Source: Ischnura elegans (lineage: Eukaryota > Arthropoda > Insecta > Odonata > Coenagrionidae). From it: a DNA stretch of 64,000 nt. A program made the translations under genes and the position numbers. Where the stretch lies: contig NC_060252.1 in NCBI RefSeq assembly GCF_921293095.1, positions 43,338,881-43,402,880 on the forward strand, given 5' to 3'. A model generated the notes under the pieces. The model was not told the origin of the DNA and searched no databases. It worked only from the letters and a program-made list of their open reading frames with translations. Shown piece after piece: positions 52,767 to 64,000 of the stretch. Position 1 is the stretch's first letter, and each line of letters opens with the position of its first letter.

Positions 52767-53167
52767 AAGGGCTGTTTCCAGCTGGTTACGCCCATTCATG
52801 TACCCGCTGTCCTACTATCTGATTTCAGTCATTAAACTCGCGGCGGAATTGCTTGTGTCAGTACATATTTTGCAAAGAGCCTTTTTATTGAGGGTAAGAG
52901 TTTCCGTTAATAGTACTTTCAGTGATTATTTAGCGCAATTGGGTGTCAACCCATTAAAATAAGGGTTCAATCAGGTCGTAATACGCTTAGCCTTTGCCGT
53001 GGTTTTATTTTTATTATCGTCGTTTCCATTGTTGTCATGCCTAGAAAATTTGTATTTATGTTACTGAAGGTTTCGAGAATCAATATCAACTATCCGAAAA
53101 TTACCAACATTCTTCGCTTACCAAAAAAACGAAGAAATTTTACCACATCTCCTTATGGGAAAACGGG

Positions 53168-53351
53168 GTGTTTGTACTAACAATGGCGGACGTCGTGAAT
53201 CCCATAGTGGAAGCCTATGCGACGACTCGACATGATGAGAGAGTAGTGTTGAGAGAGCAATCTAGAGGACTCTGGAGCCAAACAGCCAGACGGCGCGGCG
53301 TGACTCGATTCAAACACCATCGACGAACGAACTAACTGGATAGATCGGGGC
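53168..53351 (+). other. GC-rich island with possible 5' coding exon
   Basis: In AT-rich surroundings a short CpG-containing stretch has ATGGCGGACGTCGTG at 53182 in good start context, open for about 49 codons (ADVVNPIVEAYATTRHDERV at its start). It ends just before a hAT insertion. It could be a host first exon or promoter island; no family recognised. Confidence 0.2.
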
Positions 53352-53359
53352 GCACTCAT

Positions 53360-54843
53360 TAGGCATGGGTGGTACTTGAAAAAGTACCGGTATTTTTGTG
53401 ATGAGTATTAAAAAGCAATAATAGTACTGTACAGGTAGTACCGGCGAAAAAATACCGGTATACCGGTGCTTTCATAATTGATAAAATATGTTAATAAGTT
53501 GAAATTTAACGCTTGTCTTACCCTAATTGTCCGGTATTACGGCAAATTGGCGTAACATACAGAAGGAATGCACTGAAAAAAATCATTAACTGGATTTTTT
53601 AACGAAAATATATCTGAAAAATACATGGGAGGCTAGATTCTATAAGTGAGAAGAGTGATAGCGATAAAGTTTTTAAAGGCAATGATTTCGGTGCATATAA
53701 TTAAATTTTGGTGTTTTCCTGGCGTATATGAAGTGTGAAGTTCTCTCAGGAACTTTATCAGATGAATTATTTCCTAAAGCCACACGTTTTTTTTTCGCAC
53801 TCGAGAGTCTAGACCAACATTAGAACGTCATCTGCCGAGAACTTATAATGAAAAGTCTTCATATTCACAGAGCTTACGTTGTCAGTCTGAGATTACCAAG
53901 AAAAAGCTCCTCCAATATTAAGACATTTAATTTTATGATTTTACACAGCAAGAATCGGTGCTAGTTATGCCTAAAATACTGCGGTCGAATAAAATTTGAC
54001 GTTTAGGTCGCTGTTCCATTCATTTCAGAGAAAGAAATACATACGTGGAGTTCGATAAATTTGACTTTTCTTGCCTTATTTGAGTAAATAAATATCTTCT
54101 ATATCAATAATGATAACACTCGTATCGAACTCACAGTTTTGTAAAAGTACCGTATAATGATGAGAAAACAAGAAAGGAGGACAAATATAAATAATTAAGA
54201 AGGAAAATTAATTTGTTCTTTTGGTGGTGCAATTGATTGGTTGTATGTAAAAAAACGAGAAACGGATGAGCATTGTTATTGCATTAAAAAAAGTTGATGA
54301 CTATTGTAAACAAGCTTAAACTTGATAGAAATGCCTATATCATGATAGCATCGCTGTTTTTCAGTCTCTTCCTACGTTGATCAACTGTATTAGTGCTTAT
54401 ACCATCAGTTTAAATTAAAATAAACAGATGGTACTATTTTTAGTGTGCTTAGATACAAGTTATGCACTTATTGCATAAGTCTGCATCTACATTTTCTTGT
54501 CTCTTGTTATGACTCTTTGAGAAATATCCTTGGCGTTAATTAAATAAACACTTCTTGCTGAAAGCCATTTGTAAATTGATGTTTATTTCTTGGAAATGGC
54601 CTACTTCGCTTGATATATTATCAAGAACCCTACATGTAGGGTTCTTGTATATCATCAACTTGTTTAAGTAGCTGGGTAGGTAGTTGATTGATAACACATA
54701 AGATGGCAGCGCCGTCGAAATACCGGTATTTATAGTACCGGTACTCCGGTAGTACCGCTAAAAAAATACTGGGCGGTAATACCGAAGTAGAAAAAAAATA
54801 GTACTCGGTACTACCGAATACCGGTATTTTTTGCCCATGCCTA
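53360..54843. mobile_element. hAT element, 1484 bp, with 8-bp target duplication
   Basis: Perfect 8-bp flanks GCACTCAT at 53352-53359 and 54844-54851. Ends are TAGGCATGGG and CCCATGCCTA. Both subterminal regions carry many ACCGGTA and TACCGG words (subterminal transposase-binding-like repeats, about 53380-53470 and 54715-54830). No transposase frame is present, so it is non-autonomous. Confidence 0.92.
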
Positions 54844-55193
54844 GCACTCATCCCATAAGTACCAGTTAAAATATAGTTTTGCCCGAATAGATTTGGGGGT
54901 AGTTTTCATTTCTTCCTCTTTCAATGGTTTTTGGGTCATTACATCCGAATCGGAGATGTGAAACGTTAGGGATAAAATATGTGGGAAATTTTGAGGACAT
55001 TAATATCAAACAGAGAAATAATTCCTAATATTTAATGGAGGAAATGTCATCTCTAGAATTGTAAATCTTCTTATCGATACCCAGGCCAGTAGCAATAGGT
55101 TAAGAGGCGTTGAATCCCATTTTGTAGGAACTCATGCGGTGTAACTTCAAGGAGACTTGGTGAAAAGCATAAAAATTCTCGATCCCCTAACCA

Positions 55194-55430
55194 TGGGCGT
55201 ACCCAGCGAGGGGCAGAAGGGAGCAGCTCCCACCTTAGAAGCAAAAATCGCAAATATCGTTAAGGAAAATAACATTTTTTCGAGCAAATAATTTTAAAAA
55301 CTAATAACGAGCTGTTACAGTTTCCTTAAAATGTTGATTTCATTCATCTTTTCCATGCTTTAGTCTTACCTACAACTTGAACAACCATGGCTTGGCCCCC
55401 CTCTAGTTTTGATCCTGGGTACGCCCTTGC
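55194..55430. mobile_element. Short MITE with GGGCGTACCCAG ends
   Basis: The left end ATGGGCGTACCCAG and the right end CTGGGTACGCCCTTG are inverted copies. The 237-bp interior has no gene. No clear target duplication. Confidence 0.6.
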
Positions 55431-55478
55431 CTCCAACGTTAACTTCTTCAGGTGTATGATAGTGGTGGTAGAGATAAG

Positions 55479-56097
55479 AAGGGACGGTCTGGTCAGGTCG
55501 GCTGTTCGGCAATCTCCGAGGGCCCCGAGCTAAGGAGGCCCCCCACAACGCTGGTGTCTATCATGATATATCATGCGTATATGAAAGGTGCAATAAATAT
55601 ATACTCAGGTTACTTGATACAAAGTTTTTTGCAGTTATATAATTTTACATTTTCATTAGCTGTTTTACAATGTATGCGTACTCAGTGAAAGAAGATTATA
55701 TAAAATAATAAATAAAATATAAGTTAGATACATTATATAATAAGATAAGAGAGAAGCTGATGCATTTTTGTAAGGGTTATTCGAAAAGGTTATTTTTGAG
55801 GATTTCCGCGTGGTTTCAAGAAATAAATTCACTAAATTATAGATAAGAGAACCGTAATGAATAATTAAATTGTATAAGCAGTGAATTTCTCACTTTTCAC
55901 GGTATTTTTTCTTACGAAATTGCTATTATACTTGCTAATGCCTTTATAACTGGTTTTTAAGAACCAGAATAGCGTCAATATCGATTTCCTCGCGTGTAAT
56001 TTCTTAATATTTTCCGGAGGACCACCGAATCCCTCGGCAAGGGGTGCCCCATCATGAGCTCCTGCCGAGGGCCCCCAATGACTCCAGACCGCCCCTG
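55479..56097. mobile_element. hAT-like MITE family M3, copy 2, with 8-bp target duplication
   Basis: GAGATAAG flanks it at 55471-55478 and 56098-56105. Ends read AAGGGACGGTCTGGTC and GACTCCAGACCGCCCCTG. GC-rich tips with GAGGGCCCC words surround an AT-rich interior. No transposase. Confidence 0.82.
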
Positions 56098-56443
56098 GAG
56101 ATAAGCGTTATAATGGCGAATTATAAGATTGCGATTTTTCTTGTCCCTTAAAAACCCGTTACGAGCAAACCTAAAAGTTATATTCAAAGATATTTACCTT
56201 AATATCATTATTCCAACGTAATGAGGAGTGTGTTCTACGTGAGTATGACAGTGAAGGAATATTTAGAAACTAAAATTAGCATGGCATAATATGTAAAGGG
56301 GTGGATATGCAGGTGCAGTATTTGGGTGGCAGATACACACATTCAGATTACAGATTTCACGCCATTTGATCCATTTGGTTAATTCATCTCTTTTATACCT
56401 GTAAATCGGTCTATACATTACATTACATACGCCTTACACATTA

Positions 56444-56801
56444 GGGCGAGTCGAAAAATGACTTTTTTCAGAATCAATTTTCCCTATGCGGGAAAGTTCC
56501 CAGCTAATATTGGGGTATCAGAAGCGATTTAAAAAAATCGGATATTGTGAAGCACTGCCGCCCGAGCCTTGCCTAGGCTGAATTTCGAGATAAGCACCTA
56601 TGGAGAATGAATCACTACAACTAAGCTCCTATTACCAATAAGAAACGATGAATACAACATTCTAGATTATTTTGACGAAGTCTAAAGTTTATCTAAAGAA
56701 TTTCGTTGTTTTACAATGGGTGAGAACGATCAAGAAATATCAACTTTCCCGCAAATGGGTAAATTGATTCCCTTGAATTGAAAGTCTTTTTCGGCCCACC
56801 C
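56444..56801. mobile_element. mariner-like MITE flanked by TA
   Basis: TA on both sides (56442-56443 and 56802-56803). Ends are GGGCGAGTCGAAAAATGACT and the inverted GTCTTTTTCGGCCCACCC. The TA duplication and GGG start fit Tc1/mariner-type MITEs. Confidence 0.7.
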
Positions 56802-56910
56802 TATCATCCAACTAATTACGAGGGACATTTTCTTTTCAACCTCCGATGGGTCATTCTCTGAAAACGAAGTGATTGATTAAAAATTTTTTCATTGCTAAAT
56901 GTTGAGCACA

Positions 56911-57577
56911 ATAGGGTGGTTTCCGATTATTTTTTTATTGCCTAAATCGAAAGATTATTACTCCTGGAGTACGTATTTCACGCTTTTAGATTTTTAAATG
57001 ACAATACCTATTTTTCGAGATTAAATGAAAAGTGAAAATTTTCAAGCGCGCGAAAACGCGACGCGTAAGTATGAATGCCGGGAAATCTCTCCGTACGTCG
57101 TATTTCTGGTTCCCCCTCCCGCCCGGTGAGGTGACCTTGAGGCGAGGCTTAGCGCTGATACGCCGCAGGCTGCTAGCGGGTAGCTGAGTACCCTGCTGGC
57201 TGGTAGCGCTTGGCTTAAATAAGGATTATTAATACCTTATCAAACGAGGAAAACTTTCCGACCTTAGCCAGTTTTAATAAATGATTATTAAGACATGTAT
57301 CCCTGAGCTCTACGCCTCATGCATGCATTGGTAACCTCAGACGATGTATAACTCCTATCTTCTCCTATAGAAACTAGGTCCCTGTGACGTCACGTGGAGT
57401 GGCATCGCATGGGCGCCAATCTGGCCCTTTTCAAATGAGGATAAAAATGGACCATTGTCATTCGTCTAAACCGGCATTTCTAAAACGAAATAATGTGTAT
57501 ATTTTGAATACACTAATGGTGGGTAACTAATCGCAATTATTGCCTTTTGTTTTCTTTGATGAAGGAAACCACCCTAT
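56911..57577 (-). mobile_element. MITE family M1, copy 2
   Basis: Opposite orientation to the copies at 9240 and 61023. Ends are ATAGGGTGGTTTCC and GGAAACCACCCTAT, a perfect 14-bp inverted pair, the best preserved tips of the three. It directly abuts the mariner transposase relic. Confidence 0.82.
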
Positions 57578-57950
57578 TGTGGTGTCCTTTCGACATAATC
57601 GCCTTGGCGATTGAGGAATTGGTCGTGCCTGTGGACATGCTTTACTATACTTTCTTCATGGAATGTTCCGCTAATGACTTCCATGAATTACCTATGCCTT
57701 TGTGCTGAAGCTCATCGCCCGTTTGAAAACGCTTGCCATCTAGCCACATCTTCATTTCAGCGTAAAGGTGGAAGTCCCTCGGCACTAGGTCGGCATTGCA
57801 AAGCGGGTGATCGAAAATGTCCCATTTAAATTACTCAAGGAGCAGTTGGGCTGCAACAGCGCTGAGATGACGGGCGTTGTCATGGATCAGAATACTTCCA
57901 GAAGTCAGCATGTCTCTTCTTTTGTTTTGAATGGGAATGGACGTAATGTT
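57578..57950 (-). pseudogene. mariner-like transposase relic (C-terminal part)
   Basis: The minus strand encodes pieces of a mariner transposase: KRRDMLTSGSILIHDNARHL (compare LLHDNARPH), then DHPLCNADLVPRDFHLYAEM followed by KMWLDGKRFQTGDELQ (compare DLAPSDFHLF...LGGKRF), then RHDQFLNRQGDYVER. These are separated by an in-frame stop and at least one frame change, so it is dead. NADLVPRD stands where mariners carry SPDLAP.D, the last catalytic Asp of the DDD triad. The N-terminal part is not recognisable, though inverted remnants may extend to about 58110. Confidence 0.85.
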
Positions 57951-58202
57951 TCACACTGTTTCATGCTCTAGCCACATTGTATTAAAGAAAAATTCTCTTT
58001 TATCGGCATAAAGGTCAATACGTCAATGCTGAAGCCATTCGGCGAGTTTTCTGGCAGTCTCTCCGCAGTGCACACTTGGCGGGAGAATCAATTGAGGCAG
58101 TGTAGTTAATGAGATTGCTGTTAACCTTAAACTAACAACTTACGGTCAGAAATGACTTGAGCGTGTGGTGCGAAGGACGCGCAATTGCACTACCTGCGTA
58201 GT

Positions 58203-58672
58203 CAGTGACGGCCCTAGCAGGTGCGGGGCTAGGGGCGAACCTTCAGTGCGGGGCCCTTCACTTAAAATATTAAACTCTATACCCCATACTACAAACTCGA
58301 GCATTTTGAATCCCTACCACTCTCTAGCTAAGTATGTGTTCCCCTCCCAATTTCAGACTTCGTAATTACGCCGTTATGATACCATCACGCAGTTGAGTTC
58401 CAAATAGTATAATACAAATTAAACTTATAATTATATTTATTCATAAAATTATAACGTAAAATAAACATAAAAAGCGCCCTTTTTACTTTAAATTACTGCA
58501 TTATTATTCCTTTTTCATAATATTATTTTTTGTCTAGCACGGACTTAACAATACAGTAATAGTTGAAATTGCGTTTTCAAACTATCGTATATTTTAATTT
58601 TTTTTCACGAACGCGGGGCCCCCCAAAGCGCGGGGCCCGGGGCGGGGTCGCCCCGCCCTAAGGCCGGCTCTG
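58203..58672. mobile_element. hAT-like MITE with 8-bp target duplication
   Basis: TGCGTAGT flanks it at 58195-58202 and 58673-58680. Ends are CAGTGACGGCCCTAGC and TAAGGCCGGCTCTG, with GC-rich subterminal GCGGGGC words around an AT-rich centre. The CAG...CTG tips and 8-bp duplication are hAT-type. Confidence 0.85.
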
Positions 58673-59264
58673 TGCGTAGTAGCCACCTGTCGCTTGTATG
58701 GTCTTTTTGCTGAGCTATCGGAGTTTGAAAAAAAAACCTCCCTCGTAATTTGAAGAACGCGGGCTACTCGGTCATCCCAGTTGTTTCGCATTCGTTGGCT
58801 CTGCCTGTCTCCACGCTCGTGCTAGAATAAGAGCAGAAACGACATCTTGCGGAGAAGACAGAAAACAGCAACAGACGTAAAACACGCGCCTTTCGTACGA
58901 GTCAGGTTAAACTTGGACCTTACTTACTTAATTAGTTGTTGAAGGAGCCCGATCCCGACAGAAGGCCCGATAGATATATTCTCAAGAAAATTTCATAGTT
59001 TACGAATTTAATTTTGATCCACCAACTAGCGGTCACAAAAAAAGGCTTTCTGTGCTATAATTTCTGTATATTGCATTAAAAAATTCGGATTTTTTTGCAA
59101 ATGCTCCGACCGCGATAAAATCAAGATATACGAAAAATGTTGACTAATGATAGTGTATACATATATGCCATTTTGAAAAAAAACTCGCAATTTCCATCAC
59201 ACCTTGAGAATTGCAATAAAAATAAAACAGTGTTGCCTCGTAGTCTTCCGTGGCTTCAGTCTTC

Positions 59265-59392
59265 GTGGATCTCTTCATTTCCCGGGATTCCGCAGCATTT
59301 TGTTGTTGCAAATTGAACTAAATATTTTCATCTTACAACAAACAAAACGCGGCGAAAACCCGGGAAATGGAGAGGTCCACGAAAAGTAAAAC
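59265..59392. mobile_element. Small foldback MITE
   Basis: CGTGGATCTCTTCATTTCCC followed by GGG on the left faces CCCGGGAAATGGAGAGGTCC followed by ACG on the right. Inner GCATTTTGTTGTT and AACAAACAAAACGC also pair. The arms are about 48 bp. Confidence 0.6.
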
Positions 59393-59399
59393 AGGTTCG

Positions 59400-61020
59400 T
59401 CACCGAACTACTGTTTGAGTTATTAAGAAATGAATGTCGTACTCAAAGTAAATCACATCAGTTACTTGAAAATGGTTGCACGGTCGGGTGAAAAGTATAA
59501 ACTTTTACATGAGGATTTAGTTATCTACATTTTTTATACTATAATTCCACTTTTTACCACGATTAATATCGTTATCAAGGCAAAATTTTAAAATCGCACT
59601 TTGAGAAACTATTTTATATCATAATACTGGACCGGGTATCGCAACACGAGATAGGATTCTAGTGCTAATATCGATGATTCCCGTTATTCCATCCAAAGGA
59701 GGTTTCAAACAGGATTAGTGTGTTAGTTTTAGCTACAGTTTTTTCTCCGAGCAAGATTAAAGAATTGATGCAGAATGTACAAAAACAAATTTCATTTCCT
59801 AAGCAATTTTTACTGAAACGGGGGAAAAAATTGGGCTGAAATATACGCTAATAAATTTCATTGTTTACTGAACGAGAACACTTAATTGGGATTTGAAATT
59901 TTCTTAAAGCTTTAAAAAAACTAATATGACCGAAAAATTATCCTTCCTCTTAACTCGCCTTCGCAATCAAAGATATTATTGTTTTTAGTTTGTCATATGC
60001 ACTAAATATTTACAGGCCCTTTTCTTTCTTTTACCAGCTCACTTGCACTACATCCAGAAGAATACTCGCTGTAATCATCACTGACACGGATTTCAGCAAT
60101 CTCTCCTTACAGTTCATTATCCACTCCATTTCCTCTGCATTCATTGTTTTACTTCTTCACTAGTTTTATCCTCCGTACCAACTTATTTAAGTATCGAATG
60201 CAATACATAAGTGACCGTAAATTTAAGTAAGTAATTAATCGCCGAGAAGTAAAATTGATCATCAATATCTAGAATCAGGTAGCTATAAGAAAATCAAACA
60301 TCACGAAAAACAAGTTACATTTAATCTTCATTGAATTCACGCTCCCTGTTAACAGATGAAAGAATAAGATGTCCCTCAGTCCCGTATGGCAATTATGAGA
60401 GCGCAATGACTTTAAATCCATTGTTAATTTATACTTAGAGCGTAAAGTTCTCCGTGTTGGTGAGGATCGCTACAGAGGGACCGGTTCTAGAACACCACGG
60501 AAAAGCATGCGAGACATACAAGGGAAAACGAGATAATTTATTAACTATTGGCGACAAAATATGTGCTCGGGGGTTAAAGGTCTTGAAAACACGTACGGGG
60601 AAAATAATGCATCTTAATGATATATTACTTCTTAAAGCATTCTGGCGAATGAATCACTGTCATTAGGCCAATATAACGTCAGAACTGAGCTTTGAAGTCA
60701 CAATTTTTAGAAAATAAGAATACATATTTAGTTTGAAAATGAATCATTTTCGGATGTCATCGATTGCTAAGCAGTAAGTAATCCGCAAAACATTACAACA
60801 AAATTAAAAATTACGAATATTTTCCATCTTTTTCTGTCTTCGAACAACAGGAAAGGATCGTTTTCGAGGAGATTTAAGTGATTACCAACCGTTGTCTTTT
60901 GTTACTAGACTTTAATCAGAACATTTCGACAACTTCTCTAATTGAACTGTGTTATTACACATAACGAACTCCTGATACCTGCATTACAGCATAAAAATAT
61001 AAATTAGGCGATAAAAGTTT
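59400..61020. other. 1.6-kb AT-rich spacer, nothing recognised
   Basis: Only short open frames without splice context. No inverted ends or long repeats seen. Confidence 0.4.
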
Positions 61021-61022
61021 CA

Positions 61023-61677
61023 ATAGGGTAGTTTCCTTCATCAAAGAAAACGAAAGGCATCGATTGCGATTCGTTACCCACCATTACCATATCATAATAT
61101 ACAAATTATTTGATTTTAGAGATCCCACTTTAGACGAATGGCAATAGTCAATTTTAATCGCATTTGAAAAAGGCCATATTGGCGGCCATGCGATGCCACT
61201 CCACGTGATGTCACAGGGACCTAGTTTCTACGCGAGAGGATAGGAGTTTTACATCGTCTGAGATTACCAATGCATGCATGAGGCACAGAGCTCAGGGAAA
61301 CATCGCTTAATAATCACTTATTAAAATTGCCTAAGGTCGAAAAGTTTCCTTCGTTTGATAAGGTAGTAATAATCCATACTTAAGCCAAGCGCTACCTGCT
61401 AGCACGGTACTCTGCTACCTGGCAGCCTGCGTCGTATCAGCGCTCAAGCCTCGCCTCAAGGTCACCTCACAGGGCGGCAGCGGGAACCAAAAATACGTCA
61501 CACGGACTTTTCCCATCATTCCTACTTAGCCGTTTTCGCGCGCTTGAAATTTTTCACTTTTCATTTAATCGCGAAAGATATATATCGTCATTTTAAAATC
61601 TAAAAGCGTGAAATGCGTACTTCAGGAGTAATAATCTTTCGATTTAGGCAATAAAAAATAATAGGAAACAACCCTAT
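61023..61677 (+). mobile_element. MITE family M1, copy 3
   Basis: Same orientation as the copy at 9240. Ends are ATAGGGTAGTTTCC and GGAAACAACCCTAT. It is 655 bp, slightly shorter and more diverged than the other two. Confidence 0.8.
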
Positions 61678-61679
61678 TT

Positions 61680-63787
61680 ATGGCACAATAGTTAGCTTCG
61701 TTAGGGCTGAAGCTTTCCCAATCCCAAGAATCCCCACCTGGATACGTGCCTGATACCAGTTGTATTGTTCCCAAAATTCTTACTTCTACCTATTTGCAAT
61801 ATAAGTCAGCACAAAAAATCCAACATTAGAGTATAAAAATGTTAATATCGGCAATAGGAGTTCCACTTTATGGCATCAGAGTTAGCTTATGGTAATAAAA
61901 TTTTATTGCCAATAGCATTGATCCCCAAATATGCTCTGATAAGCAATTACGCTTCCTTAAATGAGAAAATATCAGCATTTCAGACGGTCCTCTAAATACT
62001 TGGAGAAACGAATATTCAGTTGCACATATAATATAAAACGATTTCGATATGCCTCAGTAATTGGTATTCATTTGATATATAATGATATGGTATGAGCTCC
62101 CATCAAGCACTCATCGTTACTAGCACCCATTGAAAATACAAGTAAGTTATGCCAAAATACTAAATTAAAATGCTGATAAATACACATTAATAATAAAAGT
62201 GGAACTATAACTACTTATACTACTAGTAAAAAATTACCCGAAAAAAGATAAAATATACAATCATTTGAATAAAAAAAACGAGGATAAAAACATGCCCTCT
62301 CATTAATGTCCTAAAAAGAACAACGATGTCTAAAAAACTTATATTACGCCTTATAGTCCGAGGAAAGAATTTCAAATATCTCCATCCTGCAGATTACCTC
62401 ATACGCTCTTCATGATATTGCTGCTACTATAGCTTTGCGCGCAACGGTCGCACCCATATGAAATACTGCATATTATTAAAAAATATCCTAGTTCTTATTT
62501 GCGCAACACTTCAGCGTATTATTCACAAAAGTTCGATTAAAAATTCTTAAGTAGTTGCGTGAGATAAAGTTACGTAACTACCCGTGCCAGGTGATATTGA
62601 CCCAGAATTTCAACCTTCAAAGCAATAATGGTCAAATGATTGTAAATAAATCTGGGTTTTAGAAATAAGAAACTAGGCTATTTAAAGAATTTTATACGGA
62701 TTTTCTATAAGATTCAGCGGTGTCATATATCGCTGACACAGAAATCCAAATTGTAGAGTCGTCAAAGCAGCACCCGAAAAGAAATAGTTACAGATAAACA
62801 CTGTGTGAATCTAAAATATTTTGGAAAAATATCAGCTGCTTGGGTATCTTGAGGCGATTGCCCAAAATATTACTTCGTAATTTCTTCGATTTTTGAATAC
62901 ATTATTTGATTAATTGAAAATTAATACAAGAGAGTTCTTGAATATTCGAAAAAGAACCTTTAGCGAAAATGGTCGCTAGGGAAATGTCCGGTAACGCTTA
63001 CTGTTACAGATTATTTGCACGTACTCCCTTCGCATATTAAGTTTTTAATGCACAATTCGTAGTCACGATTGTATGAGCGGCATTTTTCAAGACGCAAAAA
63101 CTCGCGTCGGGTAAAAAGGCTAAAATACTATGTATATGCATTATGCATGTATCCAGACAAAAACGGCATGGAAAGGAAGAGAAAAGTACGTTATAAGATT
63201 ACATGGGACGCATATTGCTAAAATATTTAACTTATTGTAAGTTTAATTCATTAAAACATCCTTTCTAGTCGCACAGACCAGACTTAAGGGATAATTATTA
63301 ATGAAGGCCTATGTTCTACATTAAAAGATACTGCTAATTTAATCGACAGAAGCCCTATCTCTCTTCGTGAGGATAATTCCGCGAAACTATTGTCACCCGA
63401 AGCCAACGGACTTCTAATTATGTTGAAGGTAGTCAGCCCGGATTTACCCGAGTGATATCAATATATGTCATTAGTAAAGGTAGATGATGAGAACTTTTCA
63501 TTGAGTATGTGAAATGAAAACCTTTTTGTGGAAAATTGCCAAACCTGAGATACATAACCGTTTCATGTAAGAGTTGTCTATAGCCATAATGTAGCACATG
63601 CGATAAATGTTAAAATATTTCCTTAAAAATTAAAAAAATAGCTGAAAAAGATATTAAGATGTAGTAACTGAGCTTTTCTAAAGTAGTCGAAGCAAAATGT
63701 CCCCCTCACGTAGGGTTCTTTCTTCAGTCACAGGATTAAGAAATATATTCGCCCGTAAGCATCCAATCCAATATCGCAATCTTTTTC
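61680..63787. other. 2.1-kb AT-rich spacer, nothing recognised
   Basis: No gene, long repeat or element ends identified by eye. Confidence 0.4.
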
Positions 63788-63997
63788 CTAATTATCCTCA
63801 CAAAACAGTTTTCTTCCCTCACTTTCGATGCTGACCACGTCAAAAAACGTTTTCTTCTTCGTCCATTTATCCTGCTCAATCTCCAGCGTGCCCACATATT
63901 GACACGTATGGGGGTGGGTTGGAACCGCTCGAGATCTTTCCAAGGTGTTCAGACGCAATCTAAGAGGAATTAACTGCAACGATCTCGCTTCTTCCAT
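63788..63997 (-). CDS. Possible terminal exon of a host gene at the window edge
   Basis: The minus strand has a 69-codon frame with balanced composition and moderately high GC: CQYVGTLEIEQDKWTKKKTF then FDVVSIESEGRKLF. It ends at a TAG at 63788. Upstream sequence leaves the window, so it may be the last exon of a longer gene. No family recognised. Confidence 0.3.
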   Translation of the reverse strand: MEEARSLQLIPLRLRLNTLERSRAVPTHPHTCQYVGTLEIEQDKWTKKKTFFDVVSIESEGRKLFCEDN

Positions 63998-64000
63998 TTA

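Overview
This is an arthropod, most likely insect, nuclear window. Host genes are small, with short exons and GT-AG introns, the DNA is AT-rich, and the space between genes is packed with short non-autonomous DNA transposons (hAT-like with 8-bp target duplications, mariner-like, TTAA-flanked, foldback). No rRNA, tRNA or CRISPR was recognised. I cannot name the species.

Region 1 (1-25.5 kb) holds two host genes on the minus strand that exon reading reveals. They form a tandem, head-to-tail pair of small secreted cysteine-rich proteins: gene A, 1271-6630, 145 aa, and gene B, 13480-20445, 158 aa. Each has four coding exons with the same intron phases (2, 0, 0) and a further intron in the 5' UTR about 20 nt before the ATG. 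They look like old tandem duplicates of one family and tentatively resemble insect follicle cell protein 3C-1. Their introns have taken in many transposons. The most striking is a 3.67-kb foldback element (13684-17352) with matched 1146-bp inverted arms built from 140-bp repeats.

Region 2 (25561-45644) is one Polinton/Maverick element of 20,084 bp. It has 460-bp terminal inverted repeats starting AGT and ending ACT and is flanked by the 6-bp direct repeat GATAAA. It carries the usual set: chromodomain integrase, A32-like packaging ATPase, major capsid protein with an adenovirus-type protease region, penton-like minor capsid protein, basic core protein and protein-primed DNA polymerase B. It also carries a trimeric dUTPase, a full-length matrix metalloproteinase with hemopexin domain, two members of one possibly exonuclease-like family, and several small unknown genes. 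Structural and integration genes run leftward as a tight block. A mixed central section holds short genes, a divergent promoter and an array of 71-bp CACGTG repeats. A rightward block carries a 98-aa gene with a 5' UTR intron, the polymerase and the metalloproteinase. The element looks whole and young. Extra partial copies of the terminal repeat lie inside both ends.

Region 3 (45.65-51.3 kb) begins 14 bp after the Polinton with a possible host first exon. About 0.9 kb further on is an exon-like block with a THAP-domain signature, followed by several kb of T-rich DNA with no recognised gene. Region 4 (51.3-64 kb) is a transposon field: a 1.48-kb hAT element with a clean 8-bp target duplication, several hAT MITEs, a mariner transposase relic, two of three copies of a 0.66-kb MITE, and a possible host exon at the right edge.
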